64,000 nucleotides of DNA from Ornithinicoccus hortensis (GCF_006716185.1 NZ_VFOP01000001.1:3844001-3908000), one strand, 5' to 3'. Positions 50,684 through 60,785 are shown, numbered from the stretch's first letter. Translations and numbers: made by a program. Notes: generated by a model from the sequence alone, not told the origin.

Positions 50684-52807
50684 CTAGTCGAAGTAGACGA
50701 CCAAGTCGTTCTGGATCTGCTGGGAGACCGCGGCGGTGCCGCCCAGCACGATGATCCGTTGCGGGTCGAGCCGCTCGAGCTCGGCGATCGTGGCGTCGGG
50801 CAGCTCGTCCGGTCGGGTCATCAGGATCGGGCCGCCGATGGCGACCGAGATCGGCCCGCCCGTCATCGCGTCGGCATACACCTGACCGGTGGCCACGAAG
50901 ACGGCGTTCACGCCGGGGTCGTAGTCCGTGGACAGGGCGGCCGCCGTGCCGTACCGGTCCTCACCGGAGACCCGGGTGACCGTGCCGTCGGTGTAGTCCT
51001 CGAGCGCGGTGACCACGTCGTCCGAGACGGCCTCGGAGCCGCCGAGCACGATGATGTTGTCCGCGGCCAGGTAGGTCAGCGCGTCCGCCGTGGCCTGCGG
51101 CAGCTCACCGTGCCGGGTGAGCAGCACCGGGGCCCCGAGGGCGCCGGCCCGGGAGGCCGCCGCCAGCGCGTCCGGGAAGTCGGTGCCCGCGGCCACGTAG
51201 GCCAGGGCACCGCCGGTCGGGTACGTCTGGGCGGCCATCCCGGCCGTCTCGTACCGGTCCGCCCCGAAGATCCGGCTGACCTCGTCGTCGGTGTCCGCCT
51301 GGGCGAGCTCGGCCAGCTGCGCATCCAGGGTGGTGGACACCGCGGCGTTGCCGCCCAGCACGACGATCTTCTGCGGCTGCAGCCGCTCCAGCTCGGCCAC
51401 CGTGTCCTCCGGGAGGCTGGCCGTGCGGGTCAGCAGCACCGGTGCGTCGTGGGTGCCGCCCAGGGCGCCGGCCGGCATGGCGTCCGGGTAGTTCAGGCCG
51501 GTCGCCAGGTAGACCGTCTCCTGGCCCGGGTCCCACGAGGTCGCCGAGATCGCCGCGGCGGTCCCGTAGCGGTCCGAGCCCCAGATCCGCTCGACGGCCT
51601 TGCCGTCCTGGGTCCAGGTGAAGGAGACCGTGTCCGTCGCCGTGCACGCCTCGCCCGCGACGGGCCTCGCGCACCCGCTGATGGTGTCGGTGCCCGGAGC
51701 GGTCCCGGTGTAGCTGAAGGCCGCCGACCCGTCCGCGTCGGTGGTGGCGGTGCCGGAGGTGCTGTTGGCCCCGGTGACCGCGAACTCGATCGTGGTGTCC
51801 GCGACCGGGGCACCCGTGTCGTCGGTGAGGGCGGCGGTCACCGTGTGCTCCGTGCCGACCTCGGCGCTCCCGGAGTCGGGGTCCAGGTCGAGGTCGTGGG
51901 TGACCACGACGGCACCGGGCGCGCAGTCGACCTCCGGGTCGGGGGTGAAGCCCACGACCAGGTTGTCCAGGAACACCGCCGAGTCGAGCGAGGAGTCGCC
52001 CTGGTCGAAGATGGAGAAGTAGACCGAGTGGGCGCCGGGCGTGACCTGGGAGGAGGCCGCCAGCCGCACGGTCGCGGCACCGTTGGTGTCCCCGCCGTCC
52101 GGACCCGTGCCGCCGTCGAAGGCCGTGCCGCCACCGTTCTCCGGGGTCATCCCGCCGATGCCGGTCGAGTTGATGCTCACCACATTGCCCTCGGCGTCGA
52201 AGGCGAAGTTGTCGGGGGCGTTGATCTCCGACCCCGAGGTAGTCCAGGTGGACTCGTCGAGCTCGGCGATGAACGCGTCGTTGAACTGCGACCCGACATA
52301 GACCGGGTACTCCTCGGACAGGAACCGGAAGTCGAAGCTCAGGCAGTTCGAGCCGGTCGGCACGTCGAGGTCCACCCGCAGGACCGTCACGTCGCGGTCG
52401 GAGTCACCCCGCACGGCCGGCCCGCCGAGGGGCGTGCTGGCGAAGATGCCCGGCTGGTCGACACTCGCGACCTGGCCCGAAGAGAGGATGGCGAAGGTTC
52501 CGCCGTCGGTCGGAAAGCCGGCCAGCGAGCTGTCGGCCGTGCCGGCCGAGACCTCGGCCGGCTGCGTCTCCATGGCGGCGCCGGTCACGCTCGCCGACGG
52601 GGACGCAAGCGCCTGTGCCAGCGCGTTGGCGTTGCCGACCGTGACCGCGCTCGGCCCGGCCCCCAGGGCGTCGGGCGAGACCGTCGCACGGTCCGGGGTG
52701 TCCTCGCTGGCCTGGGCGATCCCCGGCGCGAGCGCCATCGCGAGCAGCGGCGCGACGCTGCCTACCGCCAGCCCGGCACGCAGCCGGGACCTTCGAGTGG
52801 GATGCAT
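50684..52807 (-). CDS. Secreted choice-of-anchor-L protein with three cell-wall-binding-2 repeats
   Basis: The protein has 707 residues. I start at the ATG at 52807, after GAAGGAG; the longer frame adds nonsense. A signal peptide (basic start, LAVGSVAPLLAMAL, cleavage near AQAS) is followed by a choice-of-anchor-L domain (about 60-290) with CLSFDFRFLSEEYPVYVGS and SVYFSIFDQGDSSLDSAVFLDN. An Ig-like domain (about 300-400, with a Cys pair) follows, then three CW-binding-2 repeats with GSDRYGTAA, GADRYETAG and GEDRYGTAA starts. It is exported and probably bound to wall polymers. The function of the L domain is unknown, and adhesion or sensing is a guess. Confidence 0.9.
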   Translation of the reverse strand: MHPTRRSRLRAGLAVGSVAPLLAMALAPGIAQASEDTPDRATVSPDALGAGPSAVTVGNANALAQALASPSASVTGAAMETQPAEVSAGTADSSLAGFPTDGGTFAILSSGQVASVDQPGIFASTPLGGPAVRGDSDRDVTVLRVDLDVPTGSNCLSFDFRFLSEEYPVYVGSQFNDAFIAELDESTWTTSGSEINAPDNFAFDAEGNVVSINSTGIGGMTPENGGGTAFDGGTGPDGGDTNGAATVRLAASSQVTPGAHSVYFSIFDQGDSSLDSAVFLDNLVVGFTPDPEVDCAPGAVVVTHDLDLDPDSGSAEVGTEHTVTAALTDDTGAPVADTTIEFAVTGANSTSGTATTDADGSAAFSYTGTAPGTDTISGCARPVAGEACTATDTVSFTWTQDGKAVERIWGSDRYGTAAAISATSWDPGQETVYLATGLNYPDAMPAGALGGTHDAPVLLTRTASLPEDTVAELERLQPQKIVVLGGNAAVSTTLDAQLAELAQADTDDEVSRIFGADRYETAGMAAQTYPTGGALAYVAAGTDFPDALAAASRAGALGAPVLLTRHGELPQATADALTYLAADNIIVLGGSEAVSDDVVTALEDYTDGTVTRVSGEDRYGTAAALSTDYDPGVNAVFVATGQVYADAMTGGPISVAIGGPILMTRPDELPDATIAELERLDPQRIIVLGGTAAVSQQIQNDLVVYFD

Positions 52808-53089
52808 CTGTGCTCCTTCGATTCCGGGCCGCGCGCGACCCTGGGAGGAGGGCAAGACGCGACTGGGGGAATGCCGAAGTAGACCGGTCGTCGACCGGTC
52901 GGATGGATCACGAACAGGACAGTCACGGTTGCCCACGTGGGTAGAGGTTCTACACCCCGTATGTCGCTCCTCCGGCGCAGGTATCACGTCACCTGCCCGA
53001 AAGGGCACCAGGGAAAGGACCAGTCGCGCAGGACAACCGGCACGGTCGTCCTGCGCGACGGGTCCCGACCGTCAGCTCCCGTCCAACCG
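52808..53089 (-). other. Intergenic region between two wall-protein genes
   Basis: These 282 bases separate the M14 carboxypeptidase gene from the choice-of-anchor-L gene on the same strand. They hold the ribosome site of the latter (GAAGGAG). I see no strong hairpin or known element apart from short GC-rich stems. Confidence 0.5.
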
Positions 53090-56000
53090 TCAGTCCGCGG
53101 CCAGGAGCGCCTCCAGCTCCTCGACGACCGACTGGCCCACGGCCTGCGTGCCGCCGAGGACGTAGGCGTGCGCGGTGTCCCCGCTCGCCGCGATCCAGTC
53201 GCCGGTCTCCGGCGGCAGCTGTGCCACCCGGGTGAGCAGGATGGGCTCGCCCAGCACGCCGCCGGGCAGGGCGTCGACCAGGTGTCCGGGCTCGCCGGAG
53301 CCGACGGTCACCGAGGAGGCGTCCAGCCCCGCGGCCACGTAGTGGTCGGCGACGGCGACCGCGGTGGACCACCGGTTCGCCCCGGAGACCCGGACCGCGT
53401 CGGGCAGCTCGCCCAGCACGGCCTCGGAGATCGCGGCGCTGCCGCCGACCGCGACGCTGGAGTCCGTCTCGGCGTCCAACCAGGCCGCGGTCGGGTCCGG
53501 GACCTGGTCGCGCCGGACCAGCACGATCGGCACCGCGGCGTCGGAGGCAGCCCCGGAGACCGCGAGCGCGTCGATCAGGTGACCGGGCTCGCCGGAGGCG
53601 ACGACGGCGGTGGTCCCGCCGATCAGGTCGGCCACACCGACCGCCGTCTCGTAACGGTCCGCGCCCCCGACCCGGGTGACCGTGATGCCCATCGCCTCGA
53701 GGTCCTCGACCACGCCCTCACCGACCGCGGCCGTGCCGCCGACCACCGTGACCTCGGTGACGTTGCGGGCGGCCAGGTCGTCCGCGACGACCGGGGACAG
53801 CTGGGCGGAGCGGGTGGCGAGCAGCGGCGCCTCCCTCTGGTAGGCCAGCGGGGCCGCGACGAGCCCGTCGACCAGGTGCGACTCCTCGCCGCTGACCAGG
53901 GTGGCCGTGGTGGCCTCCGGGAAGGCCTCCTGCCCGATCGCGACGGAGGTCGCATACCGGTCCTCGCCGCGCAGCCGGGTCACCGACCGGTTGGCGTCGG
54001 CGGCGACGCGGACCAGCTCGACCAGGCCTGCGGCATACTCCTGCGACTCCTCGTGCGCCTCGTCCCACTCGGGCTGGAAGCCGACGCCCTGCCACTGCTG
54101 GAAGTCCTCGCGCCACACGTCGTTGCCGACCTCGAAGTCCCAGGCGATGATGTCGAACTCGTAGTAGAGGTGGTCACCGGAGTTGCCGGCCGCGCTGTAG
54201 AGCACGTCGGTCACCGGGCCAGTGTTGGAGGTCCAGGTGACGGTGTCCCGGTGCCCGGCGATCGCGGCGATGATCCGCGCCGAGGCGTCCTGGAACTCGG
54301 CCAGCGTCGCTGGGTCCGGGTAGGGCAGCGTCTCCCGGCCGGGCATCTTGTAGGCGCCCGGCGACCACATGAAGTAACCGCCGTAGCTGTGCACGTTGAT
54401 CGCGTGGGTGATGTTGGGGTAGCTCTCGGCGACCGCCACCACGTTGCTCGACTCCGGCTCGGACAGCTCCGCCGGGCCGGCATAGGTGCCGGACAGGCAG
54501 TTGGCCGACCCGCCGACATACCCGTCGTGGTAGGACCCCACCGCATAGTTGCGGTTGATGTCCACGCCCCAGCCGTCGGCATACCGCGGGTCGCGGTCCT
54601 GGCCGGTGCAGTGCTCGGTCATGTTCTTGCGCTGCCAGTTGTCGTCGTAGAAGGAGTAGTTTGCGCCGTCCGGGTTGACCACCGGCAGCACGAAGATCTC
54701 GGTCTCCTCCAGCAGCTGGGCCGTCTCCTCGTCGGTGTGCGCGTTGGCCAGCATCCGCTCGGCGAACTCCAGGTTGGCCAGCGGGGTGACCCACTCGCGC
54801 GCATGCTCCTGGCTGTAGGTGAAGACCCCCGGCCGGGAGCCGTCGCGGTGCTTGCCGATCCGCAGCAGCCGCACCGTCTGCCCCTCGTCGGGCAGGTGGC
54901 TGGCGGCGAGGTCGTCGCTCAGGACGGCGTCGGCCTCGGTCATCGTCTCCCCCTCGGAGGTCTGGGCGACGAAGGCGTTGAAGGTGTCCGGGAACTGCGC
55001 GGTGATGTATGCCGCCACCTCGTCGGTCGTGCTCGTCACCTGCCCGTCCGCGTCCGTGGCGAGGGAGATGAACAGCGTCCGGTCGATGTAGTCGCCGGTG
55101 AGCTCGGCGTCGGGCTCGGTCGGCGCCTCCACGATGACCTCGGTGTCGTTCATCCCCTCCGAGCCGTAGTCGACCGACTCCACGATGATCGCGGCGGTCT
55201 CCCGGTCGCCGACGACCGCCTTGGCGGTGCGCCGGTAGCCGTTGGTCGCGTTGGGCAGCTCGACGACGTCGACGAGGTCGGAGTACTGGTCGGCGAGCCG
55301 GTCGATCCGCTCGCCGATCTCGGCCGGCGTCATGTAGTGGTCGATGAAGTCGTGCTGGTAGCCCTCCGGGAGCTCCGGCGCGTCGGTGCCCGGCCAGGGT
55401 GCGGTGCCGGCGGTGGCGGTGCCGCCTTCGCTGGAGGTGGCCGTCACCGAGACGGGGACGTCCGGCAGCGGCATCGGGAGGTAGTAGTGGTACATGTACT
55501 GCCCGGCGTCGACGTACCGGAACAGCGGGAAGCTGCCGGTCGTGCCGTCCTGGGTCTCCCACTCCACCTCGATCTCCAGGTCGGGGTCGGCGGTCGCCGA
55601 GGTCGAGGCCTGGACCTGGAGGAAGACCTGCCCGCCCGACTCCCACCAGTAGGCGTAGTCGACCGCCACGGTGTCGGCCGGTTGGACGACGCCGTCGACG
55701 GTCTGCGGGCTCAGCCCGGCCGCGTGCCGCTCCTGCGCGGCCTCCCGGCTCGCCTCGAAGCGCTGCTGGGCATCGCCCTCGCGCTGGATCACCTGGCGCA
55801 CCGTCGCGCCGTCGGCGCGCAGCGCGGTCAGCTCGTCGCCGGTCAGGACCAGGTCGACCAGGACCAGACCGTCCCGCGACTCCGGGGAGGGCGCCGGGAC
55901 CGCTGCGATGTCGGCGTCCGCGGCCACCAGGGCCTCCAGGGCCGCCCGGTCCGGCAGCGCGAGCCGGACCAGCGCCCGCTCGCTGCCCTGCGGCAGGTCC

Positions 56001-56125
56001 TCGGCCGCGACCGCGCCTGCGCCCTGTGCGCCCGGTGGATCCCCGCCGCCCGGATCCGCGAACGCAGCCGGCGTGGCGACCAGGAGGGCGGCGGAGAGCA
56101 CAGCGGCAAGGCGACGACGCGACAT
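53090..56125 (-). CDS. Secreted M14 zinc carboxypeptidase with three cell-wall-binding-2 repeats
   Basis: The protein has 1011 residues. A signal peptide (SRRRLAAVLSAALLVATPAAFA) leads to a propeptide-like region (about 40-140) and a beta domain. The M14 domain (about 265-680) has the zinc pair in QEHAREW, the Arg/Asn pair in DINRNY, the third zinc His in NVHSYGGYF and the catalytic Glu in YYEFDIIAW. The last 320 residues contain three CW-binding-2 repeats with GEDRYATS, GADRYETA and GANRWSTA starts. It should cleave C-terminal residues from peptides or peptidoglycan stems at the cell surface. No partner gene is evident. Confidence 0.94.
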   Translation of the reverse strand: MSRRRLAAVLSAALLVATPAAFADPGGGDPPGAQGAGAVAAEDLPQGSERALVRLALPDRAALEALVAADADIAAVPAPSPESRDGLVLVDLVLTGDELTALRADGATVRQVIQREGDAQQRFEASREAAQERHAAGLSPQTVDGVVQPADTVAVDYAYWWESGGQVFLQVQASTSATADPDLEIEVEWETQDGTTGSFPLFRYVDAGQYMYHYYLPMPLPDVPVSVTATSSEGGTATAGTAPWPGTDAPELPEGYQHDFIDHYMTPAEIGERIDRLADQYSDLVDVVELPNATNGYRRTAKAVVGDRETAAIIVESVDYGSEGMNDTEVIVEAPTEPDAELTGDYIDRTLFISLATDADGQVTSTTDEVAAYITAQFPDTFNAFVAQTSEGETMTEADAVLSDDLAASHLPDEGQTVRLLRIGKHRDGSRPGVFTYSQEHAREWVTPLANLEFAERMLANAHTDEETAQLLEETEIFVLPVVNPDGANYSFYDDNWQRKNMTEHCTGQDRDPRYADGWGVDINRNYAVGSYHDGYVGGSANCLSGTYAGPAELSEPESSNVVAVAESYPNITHAINVHSYGGYFMWSPGAYKMPGRETLPYPDPATLAEFQDASARIIAAIAGHRDTVTWTSNTGPVTDVLYSAAGNSGDHLYYEFDIIAWDFEVGNDVWREDFQQWQGVGFQPEWDEAHEESQEYAAGLVELVRVAADANRSVTRLRGEDRYATSVAIGQEAFPEATTATLVSGEESHLVDGLVAAPLAYQREAPLLATRSAQLSPVVADDLAARNVTEVTVVGGTAAVGEGVVEDLEAMGITVTRVGGADRYETAVGVADLIGGTTAVVASGEPGHLIDALAVSGAASDAAVPIVLVRRDQVPDPTAAWLDAETDSSVAVGGSAAISEAVLGELPDAVRVSGANRWSTAVAVADHYVAAGLDASSVTVGSGEPGHLVDALPGGVLGEPILLTRVAQLPPETGDWIAASGDTAHAYVLGGTQAVGQSVVEELEALLAAD

Positions 56126-56474
56126 GTTCGGTCCTTCGACGGAGCGGACAGCCGGCCGTGACAGGGGACCCGGATCGGACCGGGCACAGCAGACGGTTGC
56201 TGGCCATCGTGGCCGAGGTGGCGAACCCCGTCAACCGATCGGGCGGGGACGGGAACCGCCCGTCCACCTGCGGGGCGGCGCCGAGTGGACGCGTTGTGGA
56301 CGCTCCCGGCGAAAAATCCGGCAACAACTCGTGCATTCGGCGCACCGGCGCCCGACCGGTCGCCCGACGGGGCCGCCCCGTCTCCCGGGCGTTCCATTGG
56401 GACGAATGGTGTTTACTGTCAGCGTACGGAATTCACTCAGGCCGACGGAACGACGCGACGAGGCGGTGACGCGC
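56126..56474. promoter_or_regulatory. Divergent promoter region with CCATT/AATGG palindrome
   Basis: This 349-base region separates the carboxypeptidase gene from the amidohydrolase operon. CCATT at 56394-56398 and AATGG at 56405-56409 form a palindrome just before TTTACT, about 65 bases from the amidohydrolase start, so it could be an operator, perhaps for the XRE-cupin regulator at the operon's end. I see nothing else recognisable. Confidence 0.4.
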
Positions 56475-57722
56475 ATGGCAGGCCACGGCGGCACGGTGTA
56501 TGCCGGCTGCTCGGTCTTCGACGGGGCGGGCGAGAGCTCGCTCCCGGACCAGGCGATCTGGGTCCGGGAGGGCACGGTCGAGCAGGTCGGGGACCGGGAC
56601 GCGGTGCTGGCAGCGGCCGAGCCCGAGGGGGTCGAGGTGGTCGACCTGGGCGGCGGTCACGTCATGCCGGGCCTGATCAACATGCACGTGCATCTGGGGT
56701 TGGCGCTGCCCGGGCCGATGGGCGACGCAGTGGCCCGCGGGGGCGATGCCGACCTCGTGCTCCTGATGGCCGGTGCGGCGCGACGCGCCCTGCACGCCGG
56801 CGTCACCACGGCCCGGCTGGTCGGCGAGAGCCGGTATGCCGACTTCGCCCTCCGCCGGTCGCTCGAGCGGGGCGAGGTGGTCGGGCCCCGGCTGTTCACC
56901 GCGGGGCACGCGCTGTGCTGCACCGGTGGGCACGGGCACGACTCCGACGCCCTGGAGGCCGACGGCGCGGACGGCTTCCGCCGGGCCACCCGGGAGCAGC
57001 TGCGCGCCGGGGCGGACCTGATCAAGGTCTGCATCTCCGGCGGGATCGCCGGCGAGCACGAGGGCATCGACACCCCGCAGCTGACCGACGAGGAGATGGC
57101 GGCGGTGATCGGCACCGCCCACGACTGGGGGCGGCAGGTGACCGCCCACGCCGGCCCGTCGTCGGTCATCGCCCGGGCGGTCGAGCTCGGGGTCGACGGC
57201 ATCGAGCACGGCTACCAGCTCACCGAGCAGGTGTGCGCGCTGATGGCCGAGCGCGGCGTGCGCTACGTGCCGACGATCACGGTCAGCCGGTGCCGGGAGT
57301 TCCTCGAGCTGCACCAGGTCCCGGACTGGATGATCGACCGCGCCCTGTCGGCGGCGCCGGAGCACTGGGCGAGCCTGCAGCGGGCGATCGCCGCGGGGGT
57401 CACCATCGTGATGGGCAGCGACACGCCGCCCGATGCGGCGCTGGACGGCACGACCGCCACGGTCCGCGAGATGGAACTCATGGCCGAGGCCGGGATGACC
57501 CCGGCCCAGGTGCTGCGGTCGGCCACCAGCGGCGCTGCGGAGTGGCTGGGCGCCGCCGACCGCGTCGGCACGCTCGCGCCCGGGGCCGCCGCCGACTTCC
57601 TGGTGCTGGACGCCGATCCGGCCGCCGACGTCGCGGCGCTGCGCACGCTGCACACCGTCGTCCAGGGCGGCGAACCCGTCCGCGACGACCGGGGCCTGCT
57701 CGCCGGGAGGGGACGCCGGTGA
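56475..57722 (+). CDS. Amidohydrolase (metal-dependent, prolidase-like branch)
   Basis: The protein has 415 residues with the full amidohydrolase layout: PGLINMHVHLG (metal HxH), LIKVCISGG (carbamylated-Lys region), VTAHAGPSS and GIEHGYQL (metal His residues) and MGSDTPPD (metal Asp). The LIKVCISGG and HGYQL forms are those of the Xaa-Pro dipeptidase and related imidazolonepropionase-like enzymes. It starts an operon of five further genes. A GTG nine bases upstream is an alternative start. Confidence 0.9.
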   Translation: MAGHGGTVYAGCSVFDGAGESSLPDQAIWVREGTVEQVGDRDAVLAAAEPEGVEVVDLGGGHVMPGLINMHVHLGLALPGPMGDAVARGGDADLVLLMAGAARRALHAGVTTARLVGESRYADFALRRSLERGEVVGPRLFTAGHALCCTGGHGHDSDALEADGADGFRRATREQLRAGADLIKVCISGGIAGEHEGIDTPQLTDEEMAAVIGTAHDWGRQVTAHAGPSSVIARAVELGVDGIEHGYQLTEQVCALMAERGVRYVPTITVSRCREFLELHQVPDWMIDRALSAAPEHWASLQRAIAAGVTIVMGSDTPPDAALDGTTATVREMELMAEAGMTPAQVLRSATSGAAEWLGAADRVGTLAPGAAADFLVLDADPAADVAALRTLHTVVQGGEPVRDDRGLLAGRGRR

Positions 57723-58060
57723 GCGAGGACACCCCGCATCCGGTGGAGGCCGTCACCGAACTGTCCGACCTGCGCGTGGTCGTGGACCGCATCGAGGGCC
57801 GCTCGGTGTGCGGGCTGCGGCCGGGCGACTTCTTCGAGGTCACCGAATCCAACCGGGTGCAGATCAAACCGGGCCGGCACTTCTGCCTGTATGCCCTGGC
57901 CGCGGTGCTCCCGCTGTTGCCGGCCAAGCAGCGGGCGCTGGACCCCGGTGACTGGATGGCCCGGGACAGCGAGGTCGCCTGCCCGGACCCGGAGGAGCGG
58001 CTGATCATGCGGATCGAACGCACCGGGACCCGCCGGATACCGACCGAGGACCTGACGTGA
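57719..58060 (+). CDS. TIGR04076 family protein
   Basis: The protein has 113 residues starting at a GTG that overlaps the previous stop. The pattern LRPGDFFEV, HFCLYALAAVLPLLP and VACPDPEERLIMRIER is that of the TIGR04076 family, which has two conserved Cys in such positions. Function is unknown. In other actinobacteria such genes sit beside amidohydrolases, as here. The stop overlaps the start of the oxidoreductase gene. Confidence 0.75.
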   Translation: MSEDTPHPVEAVTELSDLRVVVDRIEGRSVCGLRPGDFFEVTESNRVQIKPGRHFCLYALAAVLPLLPAKQRALDPGDWMARDSEVACPDPEERLIMRIERTGTRRIPTEDLT

Positions 58061-59124
58061 CAGCCGCCGCCACACCCTGGCCCGAGCGCGCGGTCAGCGT
58101 CGCCGTCCAGTCGGACAAGACGCCGCGGGACTACGCCCGGCTGGCCACCCAGGCCCAGGGGTGGGGCTTCGACGGGGTCAGCGTCTACGCCGACCTCGGC
58201 TTCCAGCCCCCGGTCCCCGCGCTGCAGACGATGGCCGAGCACTCCGAGCGCCTGGTGCTCGGGCCGGCCTGCCTGAACCCGTTCACCGTGCACCCGGTCG
58301 AGATCGCCGGTCAGATCGCGGCGCTGGACGCGGTCAGCGGGGGCCGCGCCTACCTCGGCCTGACCCGCGGCTCCTGGCTCGGCGAGCTCCACCTCGAGCA
58401 GCGGGCGCCGGTCGCCGCGCTGCGGGACACCGTGGAGATCGTCAACCGGTTGCTGGCCGGCAACACGGGCGGCTACCGGGGGCAGGCATACGGCATCAGG
58501 CCGGGGTTCCGGCTGCGCTACCGCCCGCTGCGCGACCGGATCCCGGTGCTGCTCGGCGTCTGGGGACCGCGGGGTGCGGCGCTGGCCGCCGAGTTGGCCG
58601 ACGAGGTCAAGATCGGCGGGTCGGCCAATCCTGCGATGGTGTCCACCATGGCCCACTGGCTGGCCGAGGGCTGCCGACAGGCTGGCCGCCTCCCGGATGC
58701 CGTGGGGGTCGTGGCCGGAGCGGTCACCGTGGTCGACCACGACCGCGCCGCCGCACGCGCCCTGGCCCGCACCGAGGTCGCCATGTACCTCGACGTCGTG
58801 GCCGCCCTCGACCCCACGGTCACCGTCGACCCCGACCTACTGGCCCGGCTGCGCGACCTGCTCACCGAGGGCCGCGACTCCGACGCCGGAGCGCTGCTCC
58901 CCGACGATTTGCTCGACCGCTTCGCGTTCGCCGGGAACCCCGCCGACCTGGCCGAGCACGCGCTGACCCTGTTCGACGCCGGGGCGACCCGGATCGAGTT
59001 CGGCACGCCGCACGGCCTGGACTCCGGGCGCGGGCTGGACCTGCTCGGCCGGGAGGTCCTCCCCCGGATCCGCAGCCGCCACCCGTCCGAGGCGTCCCCC
59101 ACCACCTACCCGGAGCCCGCATGA
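58057..59124 (+). CDS. Luciferase-like (LLM) flavin-dependent oxidoreductase
   Basis: The protein has 355 residues with the TIM-barrel pattern of the bacterial luciferase / F420-dependent family: GWGFDGVSVYADLGFQPP, VLGPACLNPFTVHPVEIAGQ, GRAYLGLTRGSWLG and IPVLLGVWGPRGAALAAELAD. The last two bind FMN or F420. It starts at a GTG overlapping the previous gene and overlaps the DUF885 gene downstream. The substrate is unknown; its tight coupling to peptidases suggests oxidation of the same compound or its product. Confidence 0.88.
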   Translation: MTAAATPWPERAVSVAVQSDKTPRDYARLATQAQGWGFDGVSVYADLGFQPPVPALQTMAEHSERLVLGPACLNPFTVHPVEIAGQIAALDAVSGGRAYLGLTRGSWLGELHLEQRAPVAALRDTVEIVNRLLAGNTGGYRGQAYGIRPGFRLRYRPLRDRIPVLLGVWGPRGAALAAELADEVKIGGSANPAMVSTMAHWLAEGCRQAGRLPDAVGVVAGAVTVVDHDRAAARALARTEVAMYLDVVAALDPTVTVDPDLLARLRDLLTEGRDSDAGALLPDDLLDRFAFAGNPADLAEHALTLFDAGATRIEFGTPHGLDSGRGLDLLGREVLPRIRSRHPSEASPTTYPEPA

Positions 59125-60782
59125 GTCGCACCACCGTCCGGACCATCGCCGACAAGTACGTCGCGGCGCTGGCCACCACCTCACCGTCCGCCGCCGAGGC
59201 GCTGGGCCAGGTCCCGGAGATCCTCGTGCCGGACCTGTCCCCCCAGGCCGCCCACGCCCGGAACGACCTCCAGCGGCGCACCCTGCACGCACTGCGCGAC
59301 GTCCCGGCGGAGGGCGCCGAGCGGGTGCTGGCGGTGGCGATGCGGGAGCGGCTGGCCAGCGACCTCGCGCTGGACGACGTCGGGTTCACCCCCCGGCTGC
59401 TGGCCCCGCTGGCCACCCCGGTGCACCAGGTCCGGCAGGTGTTCGACAACCTGCCCACCGGCGACAGCGCCGAGGTGGACCGGGTGCTGGCCAACCTGGA
59501 GCGGGTCCCCACGGCATACGCCCAGTACCGCGAGGCGCTCACTGCGGCCGCCGCCGACGGGCACGTGGTGCCGTCCCGCCAGGCCCGCATCGTCGCGCAG
59601 CAGTGCCGCACCTGGATCGACCCGGCGGGCGCCGACTACTACACCGCGCTGGCCGACCGGGCCGCCGAGCACGCCCGGGACGCCAGGGCGGTCCGCCGCG
59701 CCGCGGAGGCGGCGACCACGGCCACCGCCGAGCTGGCCGACTGGCTCGAGCACACCCACGCGCGGCTGGGCTCGGAGCAGGACGGGGTGGGCATCGACTT
59801 CTATGAGGTGACTTCCAAGGCACTGCTCGGCACCGTGGTGGACCTGGAGGAGACCTACGCCTACGGCTGGGCCCGCCTGGCCATGCTGACCCGCGAGGTG
59901 CAGCAGGTCTCCCGCCGGATCACCGGGGGCAACGGCGGTCTGACGGAGGCCACCGCCATCCTCGACGCCGACAGCCCCCGGGTGCCGGTCGGCCCCCTGC
60001 TCGTCGACTGGATCCAACAGCGAATCCAGGCCTCGGTGGACGCCGTGGACGGCACCGTCTTCGACCTGCCGGACGCCGCCCGCCACTGCGAGGGGCGGCT
60101 GTCCACCCCCGGCTCCGGCGTCATCTACTACTCCCCGCCCGACATCGCGCGGACCCGCCCCGGCCGCGTCTACTGGTCCACCCCGCCGGACGCGGAGACG
60201 ATGCCGGTCTGGCGCGAGGTCAGCACGGTGCACCACGAGGGCGTGCCCGGTCACCACCTGCAGTACGCGATCTCGATGAGCCAGCCGGACCTGCACCCGT
60301 GGCAGCGCTACCTGTGTCACGTGCACGGGTATGCCGAGGGCTGGGCCCACTACGCCGAGGGCCGGGCCGAGTCGTGGGGCCTGGTGCACGACGACGCCGA
60401 CCGGCTCAGCGTGCTGCTCGCCCAGCGCTGGCGCGCCGCCCGGATCGTGATCGACATCGGGTTGCACCTGGACCTGCCGATCCCGCCCGGCAACGGCGTC
60501 ACCCGCCGCCGCCGGTGGACCCGCACCTCGGCGCGCGAGGTGTTGGTGCAGGTCAGCGCGCTGGACGCGCACACGGCGACGTTCGAGGTGGATCGCTACC
60601 TCGGCTGGCCGGGGCAGGCCCTCGCCTTCTGCGTGGGCGCCCGCCTGTGGGAGCAGGCGCTCACCCAGTCCCGCGCCGTCGGCGGGGCCAACTTCACCGA
60701 GAAGGGCTTCCACATGACCGCGTTGCAGCTGGGTCCGATGGGGCTCGGACCGTTGCAGACCCTGCTCACCGAGCAGGTCTGA
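59121..60782 (+). CDS. DUF885 metallopeptidase-like protein, copy 1
   Basis: The protein has 553 residues and is full length for DUF885. The family's zinc motif is HHEGVPGHHLQ near residue 372, and a helix with GYAEGWAHYAEG near residue 408 supplies a further Glu and His. No signal peptide is present. Known relatives are cytoplasmic metallopeptidases or are uncharacterised. Three bases separate it from a second, clearly different DUF885 gene, so two subunits or two specificities are likely. Confidence 0.88.
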   Translation: MSRTTVRTIADKYVAALATTSPSAAEALGQVPEILVPDLSPQAAHARNDLQRRTLHALRDVPAEGAERVLAVAMRERLASDLALDDVGFTPRLLAPLATPVHQVRQVFDNLPTGDSAEVDRVLANLERVPTAYAQYREALTAAAADGHVVPSRQARIVAQQCRTWIDPAGADYYTALADRAAEHARDARAVRRAAEAATTATAELADWLEHTHARLGSEQDGVGIDFYEVTSKALLGTVVDLEETYAYGWARLAMLTREVQQVSRRITGGNGGLTEATAILDADSPRVPVGPLLVDWIQQRIQASVDAVDGTVFDLPDAARHCEGRLSTPGSGVIYYSPPDIARTRPGRVYWSTPPDAETMPVWREVSTVHHEGVPGHHLQYAISMSQPDLHPWQRYLCHVHGYAEGWAHYAEGRAESWGLVHDDADRLSVLLAQRWRAARIVIDIGLHLDLPIPPGNGVTRRRRWTRTSAREVLVQVSALDAHTATFEVDRYLGWPGQALAFCVGARLWEQALTQSRAVGGANFTEKGFHMTALQLGPMGLGPLQTLLTEQV

Positions 60783-60785
60783 GGC

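Noticed and set aside
52937-56161. Long plus-strand frame across the M14 carboxypeptidase gene
   Set aside because: No start context and no homology; the minus strand has signal peptide, zinc motifs and wall-binding repeats.
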